DNA of 64,000 bases, from the NCBI RefSeq assembly GCF_022581195.2, contig NC_061473.1, positions 6,262,001 to 6,326,000 on the forward strand, written 5' to 3'. The position numbers and the translations under genes were made by a program. Shown here piece after piece: positions 24,474-38,100 of this stretch. This stretch comes from Helicoverpa zea (lineage: Eukaryota; Arthropoda; Insecta; Lepidoptera; Noctuidae). Each line of letters starts with the position of its first letter. Within the stretch, counting starts at the first letter, position 1. Under the pieces are notes generated by a model that saw nothing but the letters and a program-made list of their open reading frames with translations, was not told where the DNA came from and ran no database searches.

Positions 24474-26024
24474 ATGGCCAGCCCGCCACCGAACCCTAAG
24501 GAAGGCGAGGAGGGCGGCTCCGAGTTCAAAGAGGAGCCGAGCGGGGAACGCCCGACCGCCCCGCAGAAGACGTTCATAGCACCGCCCGCATCGCAGCTGC
24601 CCACGAAGCTGCAGTACGTGACGCTCGGCGCGTCCGGCCCCAGCGGCATCAAGCAGTTGTTCCGCACGGTCAAAGTGGCGCGGCGCATCCCCACGCTGCC
24701 GCGGCGGCCGCGCGAGGGCGAGGGCAGCGCGCCCGGGCCCGCCCTGCCCGAGCCCCGGGAGCCGCGCGCGCGCAAGGAGCACGCCAAGCGCCATGTCTGC
24801 GGCACCTGCGACAAGCGGTTCTCCAGCCCGGGCAAGCTCACGCAGCATGTGCTGTCGCACACTGGCGAGCTGCCCTTCTCCTGTGACCTGTGCGACAAGC
24901 GCTTCAACTCCAAGTTCAAGCTTGTGCGCCACAATCTGATACACAGTGAGGCCCGAGCCTTCGCCTGCAATGTTTGTGGTAAGACTTTCAATCGTAAGGA
25001 TCATCTCACCAATCATGTAAGAGTGCATAATCCAGTTAAAAAGCTTTATACATGTGAAAGGCCAGATTGCAGAAAATCCTACACATCCCTTTTGAGTTAT
25101 CGAAAGCACGCTGCCCTGCACTCGGCCGAGGAGGGCAACCTGCAATGTAAGATATGTGATAAGAATTTTACCACCCGGCAAGATATAATATATCACCTTA
25201 AAGTTCACACTGGTAGTCGCACTGTTAAAAATGATTCTGATAAAAAGTTTACCTGCAGCTATTGTGATCGAAAGTTCTTTACAGCTAAAGATGTTCGCCG
25301 GCATCTTGTCGTACATACAGGTAGACGTGATTTTCTATGTCCTTTTTGTCCACAAAAGTTTGGACGGAAAGACCATCTGGTGCGGCATGTCAAAAATGCA
25401 CATCCTGAAGAGTCATGGAAATCTGCCGCTGTAGGTACATCCAGTGAGCCGCCACCAGAGGCCTCTGCATTTGAAGAAACATATACTGAGTATCCCTTAG
25501 AAGGAACAGATTTTTCTATGTGGAAACCAGACTCGCCCAAAGAAAGTACATCAGAGGGAGGTCCAACCAGGGTACCGTCTACAGATATTATTGTGGAAAT
25601 GCCACCAGAACTTGATATAAAAGTAGAGCCTATAGATATTAAGCTGGAGGAATCCATGGAAATAAAGTTGGAAGAGCCAGTGTCACCGGGGTGCACACTA
25701 TTGCCAGTTGAGTACCCTATGATGTTTATGGTGGCTCCACCGTACACGCAGACGCCATCCGACTTGCCTTTTCTGTCAACAACAGAGCTTCCAGATGCAA
25801 TGGAAGCTCACTTGCTCCATCCAGGGAATGTGGAATCCCTGTTGATGGATCCGGGCGAGGGCCCTTCCGGTTTGTCGAGCCAGATGCTAGGGCTTTTAGA
25901 GGATAGTGAGCCAACATTCACAGGCGAGGAAGGCCGAGTTCAGCAGCGGCTGCCAGCGTTCACGCAGGCCTTCCAGACGGCGCAGAGCCCTAAGCCTCCG
26001 CCGCCGCCGCCCCCGCCGCACTAA
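24474..26024 (+). CDS. PLAG-family C2H2 zinc-finger transcription factor, intronless
   Basis: Nuclear DNA-binding protein of 516 residues. Seven C2H2 fingers at about residues 107-129, 135-157, 163-185, 191-215, 221-243, 257-279 and 285-308. Finger order and the closing fingers (KDVRRHLVVHTGRRDFLCPF, CPQKFGRKDHLVRHV) match vertebrate PLAG1/PLAGL2, including the NRKDHLTNH finger 3. A basic run (RKEHAKR) before finger 1 may serve as nuclear signal. The C-terminal half is acidic and Pro/Ser-rich, with three consecutive SUMO-type sites IKVE, IKLE, IKLE near residues 378-396, then a C-terminal proline run. Vertebrate PLAG proteins are also sumoylated (family knowledge). The start ATG (GCGAGATGG) is preceded by an overlapping out-of-frame ATG at 24463 whose frame ends at 24579. 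The whole frame is one exon. The first third is very GC-rich, the rest is not. Assignment to PLAG is strong; one-to-one orthology is inferred. Confidence 0.93.
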   Translation: MASPPPNPKEGEEGGSEFKEEPSGERPTAPQKTFIAPPASQLPTKLQYVTLGASGPSGIKQLFRTVKVARRIPTLPRRPREGEGSAPGPALPEPREPRARKEHAKRHVCGTCDKRFSSPGKLTQHVLSHTGELPFSCDLCDKRFNSKFKLVRHNLIHSEARAFACNVCGKTFNRKDHLTNHVRVHNPVKKLYTCERPDCRKSYTSLLSYRKHAALHSAEEGNLQCKICDKNFTTRQDIIYHLKVHTGSRTVKNDSDKKFTCSYCDRKFFTAKDVRRHLVVHTGRRDFLCPFCPQKFGRKDHLVRHVKNAHPEESWKSAAVGTSSEPPPEASAFEETYTEYPLEGTDFSMWKPDSPKESTSEGGPTRVPSTDIIVEMPPELDIKVEPIDIKLEESMEIKLEEPVSPGCTLLPVEYPMMFMVAPPYTQTPSDLPFLSTTELPDAMEAHLLHPGNVESLLMDPGEGPSGLSSQMLGLLEDSEPTFTGEEGRVQQRLPAFTQAFQTAQSPKPPPPPPPPH

Positions 26025-26664
26025 CCTCGCATCACCTGACCTCCCATGCCATTTGCATTTGATGTGCTGCTCGAGAACACCACGAAGGAGTATGCAGTTG
26101 TGCATTCGACTGCGGATGGCATCAGAAGGTTGCGAAGGGTGAGATTCCTGCATTTAGCTTATGTGAATACCGAACTACCTCACTAGGTAAGGTTGATCTA
26201 AGCTGTAAATAGTCTTGAGTGCAGTTAGTATTGCAAGTTGTAATATTGTTGGACTTGATTTTCATCTTGTAATCATATAGGTACGGAGGCCAGAGGGTGC
26301 GCGCCCTCTGGTTTATTTTGCCAAATTGTATATTTGTACGTCTCGGGTATACCAAAATTACTTCCGAATTCTACATGAATATGTGATCTAGTCGTGTATG
26401 TACTTTCGGAATTATAATATTGTTTATTTATAGCGTACATGACGTTTATGGAGTATAATTGGGACCAACTCTGTGAGCTGTTAGATGGGTACAGTTAGTG
26501 CTTAGTTGAGGCGGACCGCGCTCGGCCCGACGCGAGTTAGTTAGCAGAATACGACCGGGGTGTATGGCTCTTGGAAGCAGTGAGCTATTATAATATGTTT
26601 TAGAGAGGCTTGCTGCTTCCGACGCGATATTGTAATACAACAGAGAGCATATTCCTTTCGAATC

Positions 26665-26670
26665 AATAAA
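26665..26670 (+). terminator. Candidate poly(A) signal of the PLAG-like gene
   Basis: AATAAA 640 bp after the stop codon, followed by a GT-containing stretch. The message could instead run further, because the next 5 kb hold no gene. Confidence 0.5.
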
Positions 26671-29600
26671 GTGAATGTAATATTCTGCCGGAGTAGCTTA
26701 ACATCAGATCTGTCTGTAACTAGATTGATATATCATCCTTAAGTGTATGTGCTAAGTGTTCATAACAGAGTTATACAATTGAAGGCTTTATGTTGTATGG
26801 TATTAGGGTTCCATTTCATTCTACTGTACAGAATGACATCGAAGTCCTTTAGACTCAGCAGACTTGAGCTAGAAACAAAATGCAATAAAAATGATCAATA
26901 TACCTCAGAGGCACTCGTGCTTCCTATAGAATAATAATATATAAACGATACTAATTGGGTGTGTGTCTGATGAGCAAAGTGGACGACTTCGTGTTCGTAG
27001 TAATAACATTACAGCGTTATCATTTTTATTATAGCAAAAATGTGCCAAAAGTGATAGGATTGTGGATAAGTGAAGTCGACGTTACTGAGATCGTGAATCA
27101 AATCCAGGTTTCATTTGCTCGTTGGGCTCGCGTGTGCAGGAACTTAGAGTCATACATTAGATCTTCCGCTCGATCTGCCTTTACGACGATACCTATGCCA
27201 AAATTCATAATTCTGACCGTAAAACTTTCTTAAATTCACACAGAAATAATTTTGGGAATTTGTAACTTCACTGGAACATTTTTCTTGGCATACGTTATAG
27301 AATAATGAGCCAAATTTTATGTAATTCGTTTAGTGATGTGTAAGTGTCAGATTGTTAATGTTGTTAGAATTTAAACAACTTGTTTCGTTCGACATGGAAG
27401 GATATTATATCTTGAATTAGATGCAATACATTTCTTTCATTCAAGATTTTTACCGTGGCGTGCACACCTTGCAAGACATCTTTCTTCTTGTTATCGCTGT
27501 CAGGCTTAAAGCCTGTTGTTCCCCTTTTGCAAACCATTACTGTAGAATCATGTTTTCGGGTCTTGTCGACTCAGCATTCCCGACTTTGGATCCCCAAATC
27601 ACTTATCACCCAAAATTATACAGGGACAAAGAAAATAATAGAATCTTATATTTGTATAATGACTCTCTTAATAAGACATTGAATTCGAGTAACTTAATTA
27701 GATTTTAATGTGGTATGTCGTTCGTCTTATCGCGAGTTGTGCACGCGCTCCGTTCACATCAATTAATTTTAGAGCGCTGTCGATATTGGGACATCATTAC
27801 ATTTTTTTAAACATTAACCTCGAGTAATTCACAGAAAACGAAATAGCTATTCAATTTTTATATAATTTTTAGAGCCATTTTGGTTTATTAATTCGAGACA
27901 ACAAAGGAAACAACGCTCAAAGTTAACAACTACCCGAATTTAAAACTGCTTTCATGCTAAAACAATAAACTTGTCAGACGGGTAGTTGTGAAATTACGAT
28001 TAGTCTTTTGTTTCTAAGCAGTATAATCATACTCGTAGTTCTACTTTTGTTCTGATAATGCTGTTATATGAATGGTTCTGAACTCGGAAGCGCGCTGAAT
28101 CATTTTGATAGTCTCATTCCTGTCGCATAACATGTTTTATAAGTTTAATATTTTTCGGTAATATAAAGGTTTAAATAATAATGGTCAATGTCGGCGTCTA
28201 GTAATGCAAGGAGAGCATATTATTATGGTGAGATCATGTACACGCTTGATAAGTAGAATATTATGTGAATAATTCTAATCTATTAGGTTAATAGGACTGT
28301 AAAAAATTTAATCTACCTCAAATGCAACTTATTCTTTTCTAGAAATTTAATTGTACTATGTTAGGTTAGTGAGAAAGTTAGTTTTTTTTTTCTATTTGAG
28401 AAATACACGACCATAGGGCTGGTTGAATCAGTTAACACCTGTTGTCTTAATATAATGTATAAGTGTGTGCTGCATATCGAAATCTTTATTGATATACAAG
28501 TTAAATATGTATGATTATTATTAATTTCGCTTTTATTTTATTGTGCTCTATAAGAGTGGCCTTTGAGTTCAATGTTGAATATATTTCGGATCGCGTTAAT
28601 ACAAAGTTTAAAATCGAAAGATCTGGAGTTTTAAAGCTAATGCAAGAAAAAAATAAAAATAAAAAAAAGTTTATCTATAATAATGTTAGGACCTTTCCTA
28701 TCGCGCACATTTGGTTTAAGTAAAAATAAGAAAATTTTCATATATTTTGTATATCGATGATTATACATATTTCCTTTATGCAGATATCAGAAAAGATTTC
28801 CGCAAAAATGTTTTTTATAAATACAATTTATATGAAACTGTTAATGTTTAAGTTTTTTCGACTGTTGTATGTATTTGTTGGAAATATTTTTGCTAAATCC
28901 TTCCCAAGGTTATGGACTGAGAAACGATCGGTTAGTTCGAAATGTTTGTTTAGCTTAGAGCCAAGTTCCCCTCAATAGAGCCTACATTATCAGTTCAAAC
29001 CTAATATGTTCCTTGTTTTTTGAAGTAATATACAGCATAATGGTTAATAGTTTTTTACGACGATATTTTAATTAATAGGTATAAGTATAGATGAAACAAA
29101 CTGCCGATTTTTGACCAGTCTACGCCCTGAAGCCACTAGTCATATACAATAGCAGTACATGATATTCTCAAATAGGCAGTTATACGAGTGATATTTACCT
29201 ATCTGATGATTTACAATAGATTTACAGCAATTGGTGCAAAACATTGAGTACAAAACGTTACACATAGTGTACAAATAACGTCGGATTTCATCTAATTACT
29301 GCCCAACAAGATAATATGCGAGAGAAAATGATTCATCGTTAATCAAGTAGTTTACAACAAAGAAAATAACTGACTCCATTTTCGTCACACGATAAGGCTG
29401 GGACCTAATTAAATGAAATCGGCGCTTATACTATTTTCCTCATATTTTATATTTGATACATAAAAATATACAACGACACAATGCAATATATTTTTATAGT
29501 TTTTTTTTAGATTGTAAAATAATTATTAAAATAGTTAACATATCAAAGACTACCAATGTACGGCCGTTTTTGTTGTCATGTAACTTCAATATTTAATATT

Positions 29601-30548
29601 AAAGTTCATACCTGTATTTATTTATTTAACATTTTATAGTTAACAGATGTCGATCGACGATAAAATCTATCTGTTTTGGCGACACTATAAGTGTTTACCG
29701 TTTTTCTTTATTGGGGAATATCAATGCATAATTGTTAACTTTTTCATGTACCCCAGTTTTTTTATAGTTTTTATCTTTAATGAGTGTAACTCATTATATT
29801 TATATTTTTGTAAAAACGAAATTATGTTGTGTAATACCAAATACATAATTATTATCATATTTTTTATTTTGTGCTTACATCTGTAAAGTTTCGAATATTT
29901 TTTAAATTTCTTTATGTAAGTTTGGTTACAGCAACGAAGCTGCTGTGAGTGATAGAATAATATTGTTTTAAAATCATGTTGAATATAATTTACGATGCCT
30001 TTATTAAAATTGCATTTTGAAATAATTTTTCACAGATGTTCTTTAGTTGAACCAGAAATTTTGAATAAACGTTTCTTTAATATTTTCTGCGTGAAAACTG
30101 CACAAAACAAAATTTCAGGTAGTATTCTCTTACTCGTAGCAAAAAATTAAAATTTATGTTAAAAAAAAATGATCAATAGATTTTAACGATATACGTAATT
30201 TTGGTACATACATAGGGGCCTTATAATAAATAAATGTAGATGATTTATTTGATTTATAAAATGGAAAAAAATATTTTTAGAAACGTATGATATTTTAATA
30301 GAAGTCTATTTTTGTTACGATTTTATGGAGTAATACATATTGAATGTTTTTAAAAAAGTACGTAACGTTTCTGACTGGCAATGTTGTTAAAAATCTAAAT
30401 AATAATCACGCTGGTAGCTCAGTCTATAAGCATGGCATATAGTGAGCTATTTTACGCAGACGAACCAAAAAGTTTTATTTTAGACCGTCCTGAAACTCTT
30501 TCCATGTTGGGCGCATTTATCCATGAGTTGCTTTGATATATCTAGATT

Positions 30549-30684
30549 CAGACACCAGCACATCAAGCTACTTTAATCGGCAAAATCCCAATCGACATTG
30601 AACCTTATACTTAAAGAGATAAAGTTGAAAATCTATTGGAGAAATTTGACAGATTGCAGTAGCTTGATATGCCGTCGCGTCTGT
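30549..30684. mobile_element. Small MITE
   Basis: The left end CAGACACCAGCACATCAAGC pairs with the right end GCTTGATATGCCGTCGCGTCTG. About 136 bp with a non-coding centre. Confidence 0.6.
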
Positions 30685-30721
30685 ACCTATAGCACATTTT
30701 GTACCGCAAGCAGCTTACGAC

Positions 30722-30847
30722 CGTTCCCAATAATCTATCTGTTGTTTTGGTTACTAGAGATAGGAGTTTAACATTACTTCTTTGGGGCTAAAGGCAAAAC
30801 TCTAACGGTAGTAAGAATCAACAGATAGAGAATATTTGGAAGTGTTT
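30722..30847. mobile_element. Small MITE
   Basis: The left end GTTCCCAATAATCTATCTGTTG pairs with the right end CAACAGATAGAGAATATTTGGAA; inner GGTTACTA / TAGTAAGAA also partly pair. About 126 bp. Confidence 0.6.
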
Positions 30848-32108
30848 CGGACATAGAAATTTTTGAGGCCTAATCCTTGATTTTTAATACACATTGCCTA
30901 ATTGGACGATAATACTAACGAAACGGTACCTTCGCAGGATAGCCTATTAATAATAAATTATAAACAATGTACCTGGTTTATAATAACATGATGTAATTGT
31001 CTTCATTATAATAAATATTTGGAACATCTATTTTGTTTTGTTTTTCTGCCAACCTATTTTTTTATTTTCAGGAATGTAGATTATAAATACTCTTTTTACG
31101 AACAAATGTCATAATTTTTAAAAAATAACAAATAATTTCAAGAGACGAAAATATTGACCATAAATCTTTCTCTTATTATGTAATTATTCTAAATTTACTC
31201 ATATTTACAGCATCATTTTTTTTATTATTCTTTTGTCGCTATCAAATGGCCATCATTGTGCCAACCAGAGAAAATAATCGTAAAAAAAAATGGCGTATGT
31301 CCAGTCGCAAGTCTCTTCGATACAACGGGTGAATAACCTTTATGTTCAGTTTGTTAGATTTCAGATGCACTTGCTAGCTTTAGTTTAGAAATTAAACCTA
31401 TTTATAAAAATCATAATGCTTTGCAGAGTAAAAATAAATGATTGGGAAAGAAACACCAAAATATAATACCGTGTAAAATATGGTAAATGTAAACGATAAG
31501 CACGTAAAAAAGAAAAACAAGATTATGCAGCCAATATAGATGAAATATATTTTATTGCTGATCAATTCTTTAACAAATAACACATAGACTTAGAACCAGA
31601 AATAACAAAATAAATACCTAATCCACGGTAAACAAGAGCAAACGAAAGAAATGCAGTCAGGATAATAGTCTATCTATAAACACGAAATTTCTATACATTT
31701 ACAAGTTTTATGGTTAAGTTCATTTGAATTTTACACAGATATACATTATTGTAACTATACAGTTCGATGATTATTCCACGTATAACATCATTTTTATTCA
31801 AGTATCTAATTTGCCTATACCTGAATTTGAACTAAATTAAAATTGTACTAAAAATACTAACACCCTCCCGGTAGCCGGGCGCGGAGGCCGCAGATTTAAT
31901 ATAATGCTTTAGAAAAATATCGTTTTTATGAAACAAGTGAGAGACCAAAGAGTCGCGGAGCTAGGTTCTTCCAACCTATAAATGCACGTATTTTAAACAC
32001 CAGTCACCGAAAAAAGGAATGTTCGAAAATTGTAACTTTCTAAACGTAGTCTTTGGTTGAAGCGACCCGTCGCCTCAACCTGTGAACGAATTGGAAAGCT
32101 AGAAAGAA

Positions 32109-35100
32109 TCATTTCACTGTCCGTCTTTTGATTTTTCTCACTTTGCCGCTTTTCGAGGGCTTGGATTTGAGGGATATACTATCTAGATTTGGTAGTTCCG
32201 CGTCGGGCTTGTCGCGTGGCACGGGGTTATCGTTGGCGTCGTGGTCGCTGTCCAGCCCGTTCTCCATGCGCACGGTGTTCGCATGCGCGTTGTGCGGCGG
32301 ACTCACGTCCATGTCATCGGAGTCCGAGTCCTGGTAGTTCCCGTTAGTCTCCGCTCTCTTGTACTGGAAGGTCCGCCTATAGTTGACATCTTCATCAGAT
32401 TCGGCTGTCGCTTTAACTTTGTACCGTCGGTTAATGTTCTGGAGGGATTGGTTTTTCTGCAGTTCTCCGTGTATTGTGTCTCTGATGTTCATTTCGGAGG
32501 TGGATTTCGTGCAGTACTCCTCCTTGTCCGACTCTGAGTATTTCCTGGAGAGCCGTCTCTCGAAGGTGTCGTCGTGGAAGATGGGCGGCGGGGCGGGGGT
32601 GATGGGAGACTTGAGCCGGACCTCGGGGCCTCCGCCGTAGATGCTCGTGAAGAACCGCCACAGTTCCTCGCTGAGCTGGGCGTGGTCGGAGCCCGGTTTT
32701 ATTGTTAAAGTCGTCACGCCGTCGATTTCCTGAAAACATAGGTGTAAATGTTTATAAAAGTTCAAATACCTAATTTTACTGTTAGAAAGATCATATACCA
32801 TAGGTGCAGTAAATTACATTAGTAAATTAGTTTTTTAATCCTCACACATATTTTCACATATTTTGACGACTTTTAAGGGTGTATATTATAAAAATCTTAC
32901 TGGTATCCAAATTTTCATCTGAAAAGCAGCAATTCAAGACAAGGGCTTGTCCTGTTTACACATGTAGACAGTCCATTTATCGAGGAAGTCTATAGGTTTT
33001 TTACGCAGCTGCTCGAACTACAAGAAAGCTATTTTATAATAAGAAGTACCTGTTTGCTAACGATGCCGGAGTTATCAACGGGCGGGGGCGGCTGCTGCGT
33101 CTTGTTGCGCACGAACGCTTGCCACTGCCGGAACCAGTGCATACTGATGCCGTAGATAGCGTGGGGTCGCTCCTGTTCCTATAACATGTACAAATATTAT
33201 GTTAAATATTCAGTAGGGGATAATTTTACCTAGGTCAACTTTGACATACTCAAATGTCACTCAAAGGCGGTTTGCTCCATCTAACCGTTTACTTGGCGCC
33301 CATTAGTTGGTCATTTCACAGCAGCTTATGCTTTTGTTATGCTTAAAGTTACATAGTGAAATCTCAGTTAACTGTAACAATAACCAAACCATAACCAGCA
33401 ATCAAATCTCCGATCTGACCAATGGGCGACTGGTTGACAGCTGGCTATGGTAAGGTTATCGATATAGTTACATGGTGCAACCCACCCCTTCGAGTTCTAC
33501 TTAAAGTATTTCTGTCGCAGAAATTTAAGTCAATGTGACAAAGACAGAATGATGTTTGAGCAGTACTTAAATCAGTATTTGGCAATTTGAAAACGCCGCT
33601 TATATGGAGTGAGAGAGTGTGATTGTAAGAGATTAGTAATATTTGTTAAAGTTAATACCCTATTTCTGTCCCAGCGCTGCGAGCAAATTAAACAAATAAA
33701 AACAATTATTTTTGGAAAATATAAACTTTTCATGTTATTTCGACAACAGTTTGACAGTGAAAAACGCACTCCCTTAAGGAGAGTTTAGATGAAGACTGAT
33801 GAGAACTGCTTTCGGCGCCATTTTTAGGGTTCCGTATCCAAAGGGTAAAACGGGACCCTATTGTTTTCGCTCCTCTGTCCATTCGTCTGTCCATCTGTCA
33901 TCAGGCTGTATCTCATGAACCGTGATATTTAGAGAGTTGAAATTTTCACAGATGATATATTTCTGTTGCCGCTGGAAAATTTGAAATTGAATTTTTTTTT
34001 TCAAACAATGTAAATAGAATAAATATGTGCGAGAATTAGAACAAAATGTCAAAAATTATTAAATGATCCTCCCGCTGTGGGTTAGCAGCGGTGAGGGAGT
34101 GTCAGACTCTTTGTTCAGGTGATAAGGTCGACGTTTCTTTGGCTAGTTTTTGAATGAAACAACGTGTGGCTTGCTCAATTATCTATTGGACACTAACGAT
34201 GGACGACAAATGAGGGCCTACTACAGATGTGTATAAATGCATAGCTATATGCAACAGTTTTGAACCAAACATACCGCCCACCAAAAGGGCTTACAGGCCT
34301 TTTCAAAAATGCTTAACATGCAATTAGAATAGGTACAATTTATGACTTATTGTTACTCAATTTACGGTTAAACTAAGACTACTAGTGATGTGAAACTTAG
34401 GTATGTTAAATGTATAACTTAATGAGCATTTTAACAATAACAAACTTATAACTAAAGTTATATAAATCTGAGCTTACACATAAAGGTTAATTAATGGTTA
34501 TGCTAAATTAGTTACACTTCATTAGGTACTAACTGGTAATGCACATAAGTTTGAGACTGATCTCTGTGTTAATTTACCATTATAACGTACTGTATATACT
34601 CGTGTTATTCCGTCTTGTCCAGGGTGTTTCTGCATTATCCGAGCCAATGCCCATTTGCTCGGAGGCATATTTATATTTTTGATCAATACAATGTCACCGA
34701 CTTCGAATTCTTTGCTTCTTTTCAGCCATCTTGTTCTTTGGTTGAGACGCGACAGGTATTCCGTTTGCCACCGTTTCCAAAATCCTTGAACCAGTCGTTG
34801 TGTATGTTGCCATCTGGATAGCTCATTCATATTGGCTGTGGTATAGTCACGATCTGGTATGTTAATTAGTGCTTCACCGACAAGGAAATGTCCAGGTGTG
34901 AGTACTTGTATGTCGTCGATCAAATCCACATCAGTATTAATCGGTGTTAGGGGGCGAGAATTGAGGCAGGCTTCTATCTGTGTGAGTGTTGTAGTGAATT
35001 CTTCGTATGTTAAATTCATAGTTAATATTTTTCGTAGGTGTTGTTTAACAGATTTAACGCCAGCCTCCCAAAGTCCTCCAAAGTTTGGGCTATATGGTGG

Positions 35101-38100
35101 TGTAAAGTGCCACTGAGTTCCTTCATTTGCTAAGTGGTCAGCTATGGGACCGGGTACTTGTAATTCCGCCTCTTTCCACATTCTACATAATTCTTTATTA
35201 GATGCCACGAAGTTCGTGCCGTTATCGCTCCAGATTTCAGTACATTTTCCTCTTCGGGCCACGAACCGTCTGAATGCTGCGATGAAGGCATCGGCTGTCA
35301 GCTCGCTAACTAGCTCCAAATGTATAGCCTTTACAGCCATACAAACAAAGATGCATATGTATGCTTTGCGAGTTTTTGCGCCTCTTCCCTTGCAAGTTAA
35401 TACATACACAGGCCCAGCAAAATCCACTCCACTTCGGGCAAAAGGACGACAAGGAGTCACCCGTGCTTCAGGTAAGTCACCCATTATTTGTTGTCTGCTA
35501 GCAGCTCGTTGCCGTGTACAGGTAAGACATCCGTGAATATATTTCTTCACCAGACGTTTGCAGCCAACAATCCAGTATTTACTCATCAGGTAAGTAATCA
35601 TCAGGTTTATTCCTCCATGCATTGTTTTCAGGTGTGCGTCGGCCAACACTAATGATACAAAGTTATTTTTCTTGCCAAGTATCACAGGATATTTTAGGTT
35701 CTCATCGACGTCTGCGTTTCTTAACCTTCCGCCCACCCTGAGGATATTTTGTCCATCTAAGAATGGGTTCAGTGACTTCAGAATGCTATTGGTTTTTAAA
35801 TTTAAATTTTGTTTTATTCTTTTAATTTCTTCAGAAAATTCTTCTTCCTGTACTCTTTTTATACAGTACTCCAGAGCATTTTGCAGTTCTTCTGTTGTCA
35901 TCTCCCGACTCAGCCTCTCAGGATGTATTTTCATATTTAGGAATCTTTTACAGTGTACTATAACTCTCAATAATTCCGCAAGGGTATCGTATTCTTCAAA
36001 TTTCAGGGATTTTTCCACTTCTTCTATAGCATTTACATATGACTGTATAGGTTTCCTTCTTTCTAGATTTATGGTTGACCGTGACGGCTTTGTGAATTCT
36101 ATAGTTTCTTCTGTAAGCCAGGCAGGGCCATTCCACCATAACTTGTTTTGTTGCAGTTCGGATAAAGATGATCCTCTTGACGCTATATCTGCTGGATTAT
36201 GTGCCGACTGGACATGAAACCATTGGCTACTGCTTTGATTTTCTAGTATCTCGACTACTCTATTTGCGACGAATGGCTTCCATCGGTTTGGTTCCCCGAC
36301 CAGCCATGCCAATACTATGGTTGAGTCAGTCCATGCGAACACATTCTGTGAGGGGATTCTCATGGCTTGACTCACTTTGGTAAGTAATTTAGCTAGCAAC
36401 GTAGCTCCACTTAGTTCGAGGCGAGGTAGTGAAATGGTCTTGACAGGAGCTACCTTCGTACGTGATGCAATGAGATTTATCTTTGTGTCACCTTCCTTTG
36501 TTTGTGTACGGCAGTAAACCACAGCTGCATATGCTTTTTCAGACGCATCGCAAAACCCATGTAATGTTATTTGTTCCTTCTCAGTGTAAATGGTGTTCAA
36601 CCAACGTCTGATTCTTACTTGATTAATATTTTCTAAGTCCTTTCTGATAAACTTCCATTGTTCTTTCAGTTCTTTACTTATTTCTTGGTCCCATCCCATT
36701 CCTTCTAGCCACAATTTTTGTACTAGAATTTTTGCTGTTACGATCACTGGTGCTATCCACCCTAGTGGATCAAACAATTTTTGCAAATCTGAAAGAATAG
36801 TTCTTTTTGTTATGTGATCTGATGATATAGGTTCTAGTTGTAGTTGATAATTAAACTCGTCTTTTCCGAGATTCCATGTCAGACCAAGAGCTTTTATGGT
36901 GCCGTCTAGCTTCAAGTCTATGTTGGCCTTTGTAGTGACTTTGTTGGTGTCTATAGATTTAAGAAACTCGGTATCATTGGATGCCCATTTTTGAAGTTCA
37001 AAGCCTCCTCGTTTCAGAATAGTGATGATTTGCTTACTGATACGAATCGCTTCTTCTGTCGTGTCGCAGCCTGAAGTCAGATCGTCTACGTAAAAATCTT
37101 CACGGATGATTCTGCCAGCTTCAGGATATTGTTCACCCTCATCTTCTGCAAGTTTAATTAACGTTTTTATGGCAAGGTACGGTGCAGATGCGGTACCGAA
37201 CGTAACTGTTTTCAATCTGTAGTCCTTGACTTCAGGCGGTATGCAGTTTGGACCAAGATCTGGTCTAACGCTACCACGCCATAAGATTCTCTGGTAATCT
37301 GTGTCTTCCTTATCAACCAGCACCATTCTATACATTTTGATGACGTCACTTGCAAAACACACCTTATGCATGCGCCATCTCATTATTATACTTCGCATAT
37401 CCTCTTGCAGTACCGGACCGATCATGAGTTCGTCGTTCAAAGATATGCCATTCGTTCCTTTGCATGAGGCATCAAATACGACTCTGAGTTTGGTGGTCTC
37501 TTTATCCGTTCGAACTACAGCGTGATGTGGTAGATAAATACACCGGTTATTCACTTCATCTTTTGGAACTTCTTCCATGTGTCCCATTGTAAGGTATTCT
37601 TCTAATACTTTGTCGTACTCTTCTCTTAGTTCAGGTTCCTTTTGAAGTCTCCTTTCTTGTTGAATAAGGCGGTTCATTGCAATTTGTCTCGTATTACCAT
37701 CCTTTGCTTTTGGTTCATTGTTACGAAATGGTAGTCTTACAACGTACTGTCCATGGCTGTTTCTTCTATGCGTATTTTCGTAGAAGCTTTCACATTGCTT
37801 TTCTTCTTTTGTGTATATCCTCTTTGAATCTGGTTCTATTTCCCAGAGTGTTTTCAATAAGTCTTCTCCTATGATATGATGATGCATAACAAGAACCGAT
37901 TCTGTCTGTTGTTCTCCATCCTCCACCTTTCCGAATAAAATCCAGCCAAGGTTTGTTTTGTGTGCACATGGTGACCCTGGCGGACCCTTGATTAACCGGT
38001 TCTGTACAATTTGGGCGTACACGTCCACCCCCAAAAGCAAATCAATAGACCCTGGCTGACAGTAGTTAGGGTCAGCCAGAACTAGTCCTTCTAGATGAGG

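Larger units (their letters stand above)
26671..32108. other. Gene-free AT-rich interval between convergent PLAG-like and USP genes
   Basis: No exon on either strand that I can support. It may hold a long PLAG-like 3' UTR from the left and the USP 3' UTR from the right (a minus-strand AATAAA lies near 31793-31798). Two small MITEs are at 30549-30684 and 30722-30847. A short inverted pair (CAACTACCCG / CGGGTAGTTG) is near 27924-27984. Confidence 0.5.

Noticed and set aside
24248..25316. Long minus-strand frames opposite the PLAG-like gene (up to 345 codons)
   Set aside because: Antisense shadows of a GC-rich coding exon; the zinc-finger frame on the plus strand is clearly the real one.
30411..30475. 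tRNA-like GGTAGCTCAGTCT start
   Set aside because: No matching acceptor stem, anticodon loop or B box follows.
26671..31800. Hidden gene in the 5-kb gap
   Set aside because: All open frames are short, AT-driven and without domains or plausible splice chains; only MITEs and possible UTR sequence are visible.
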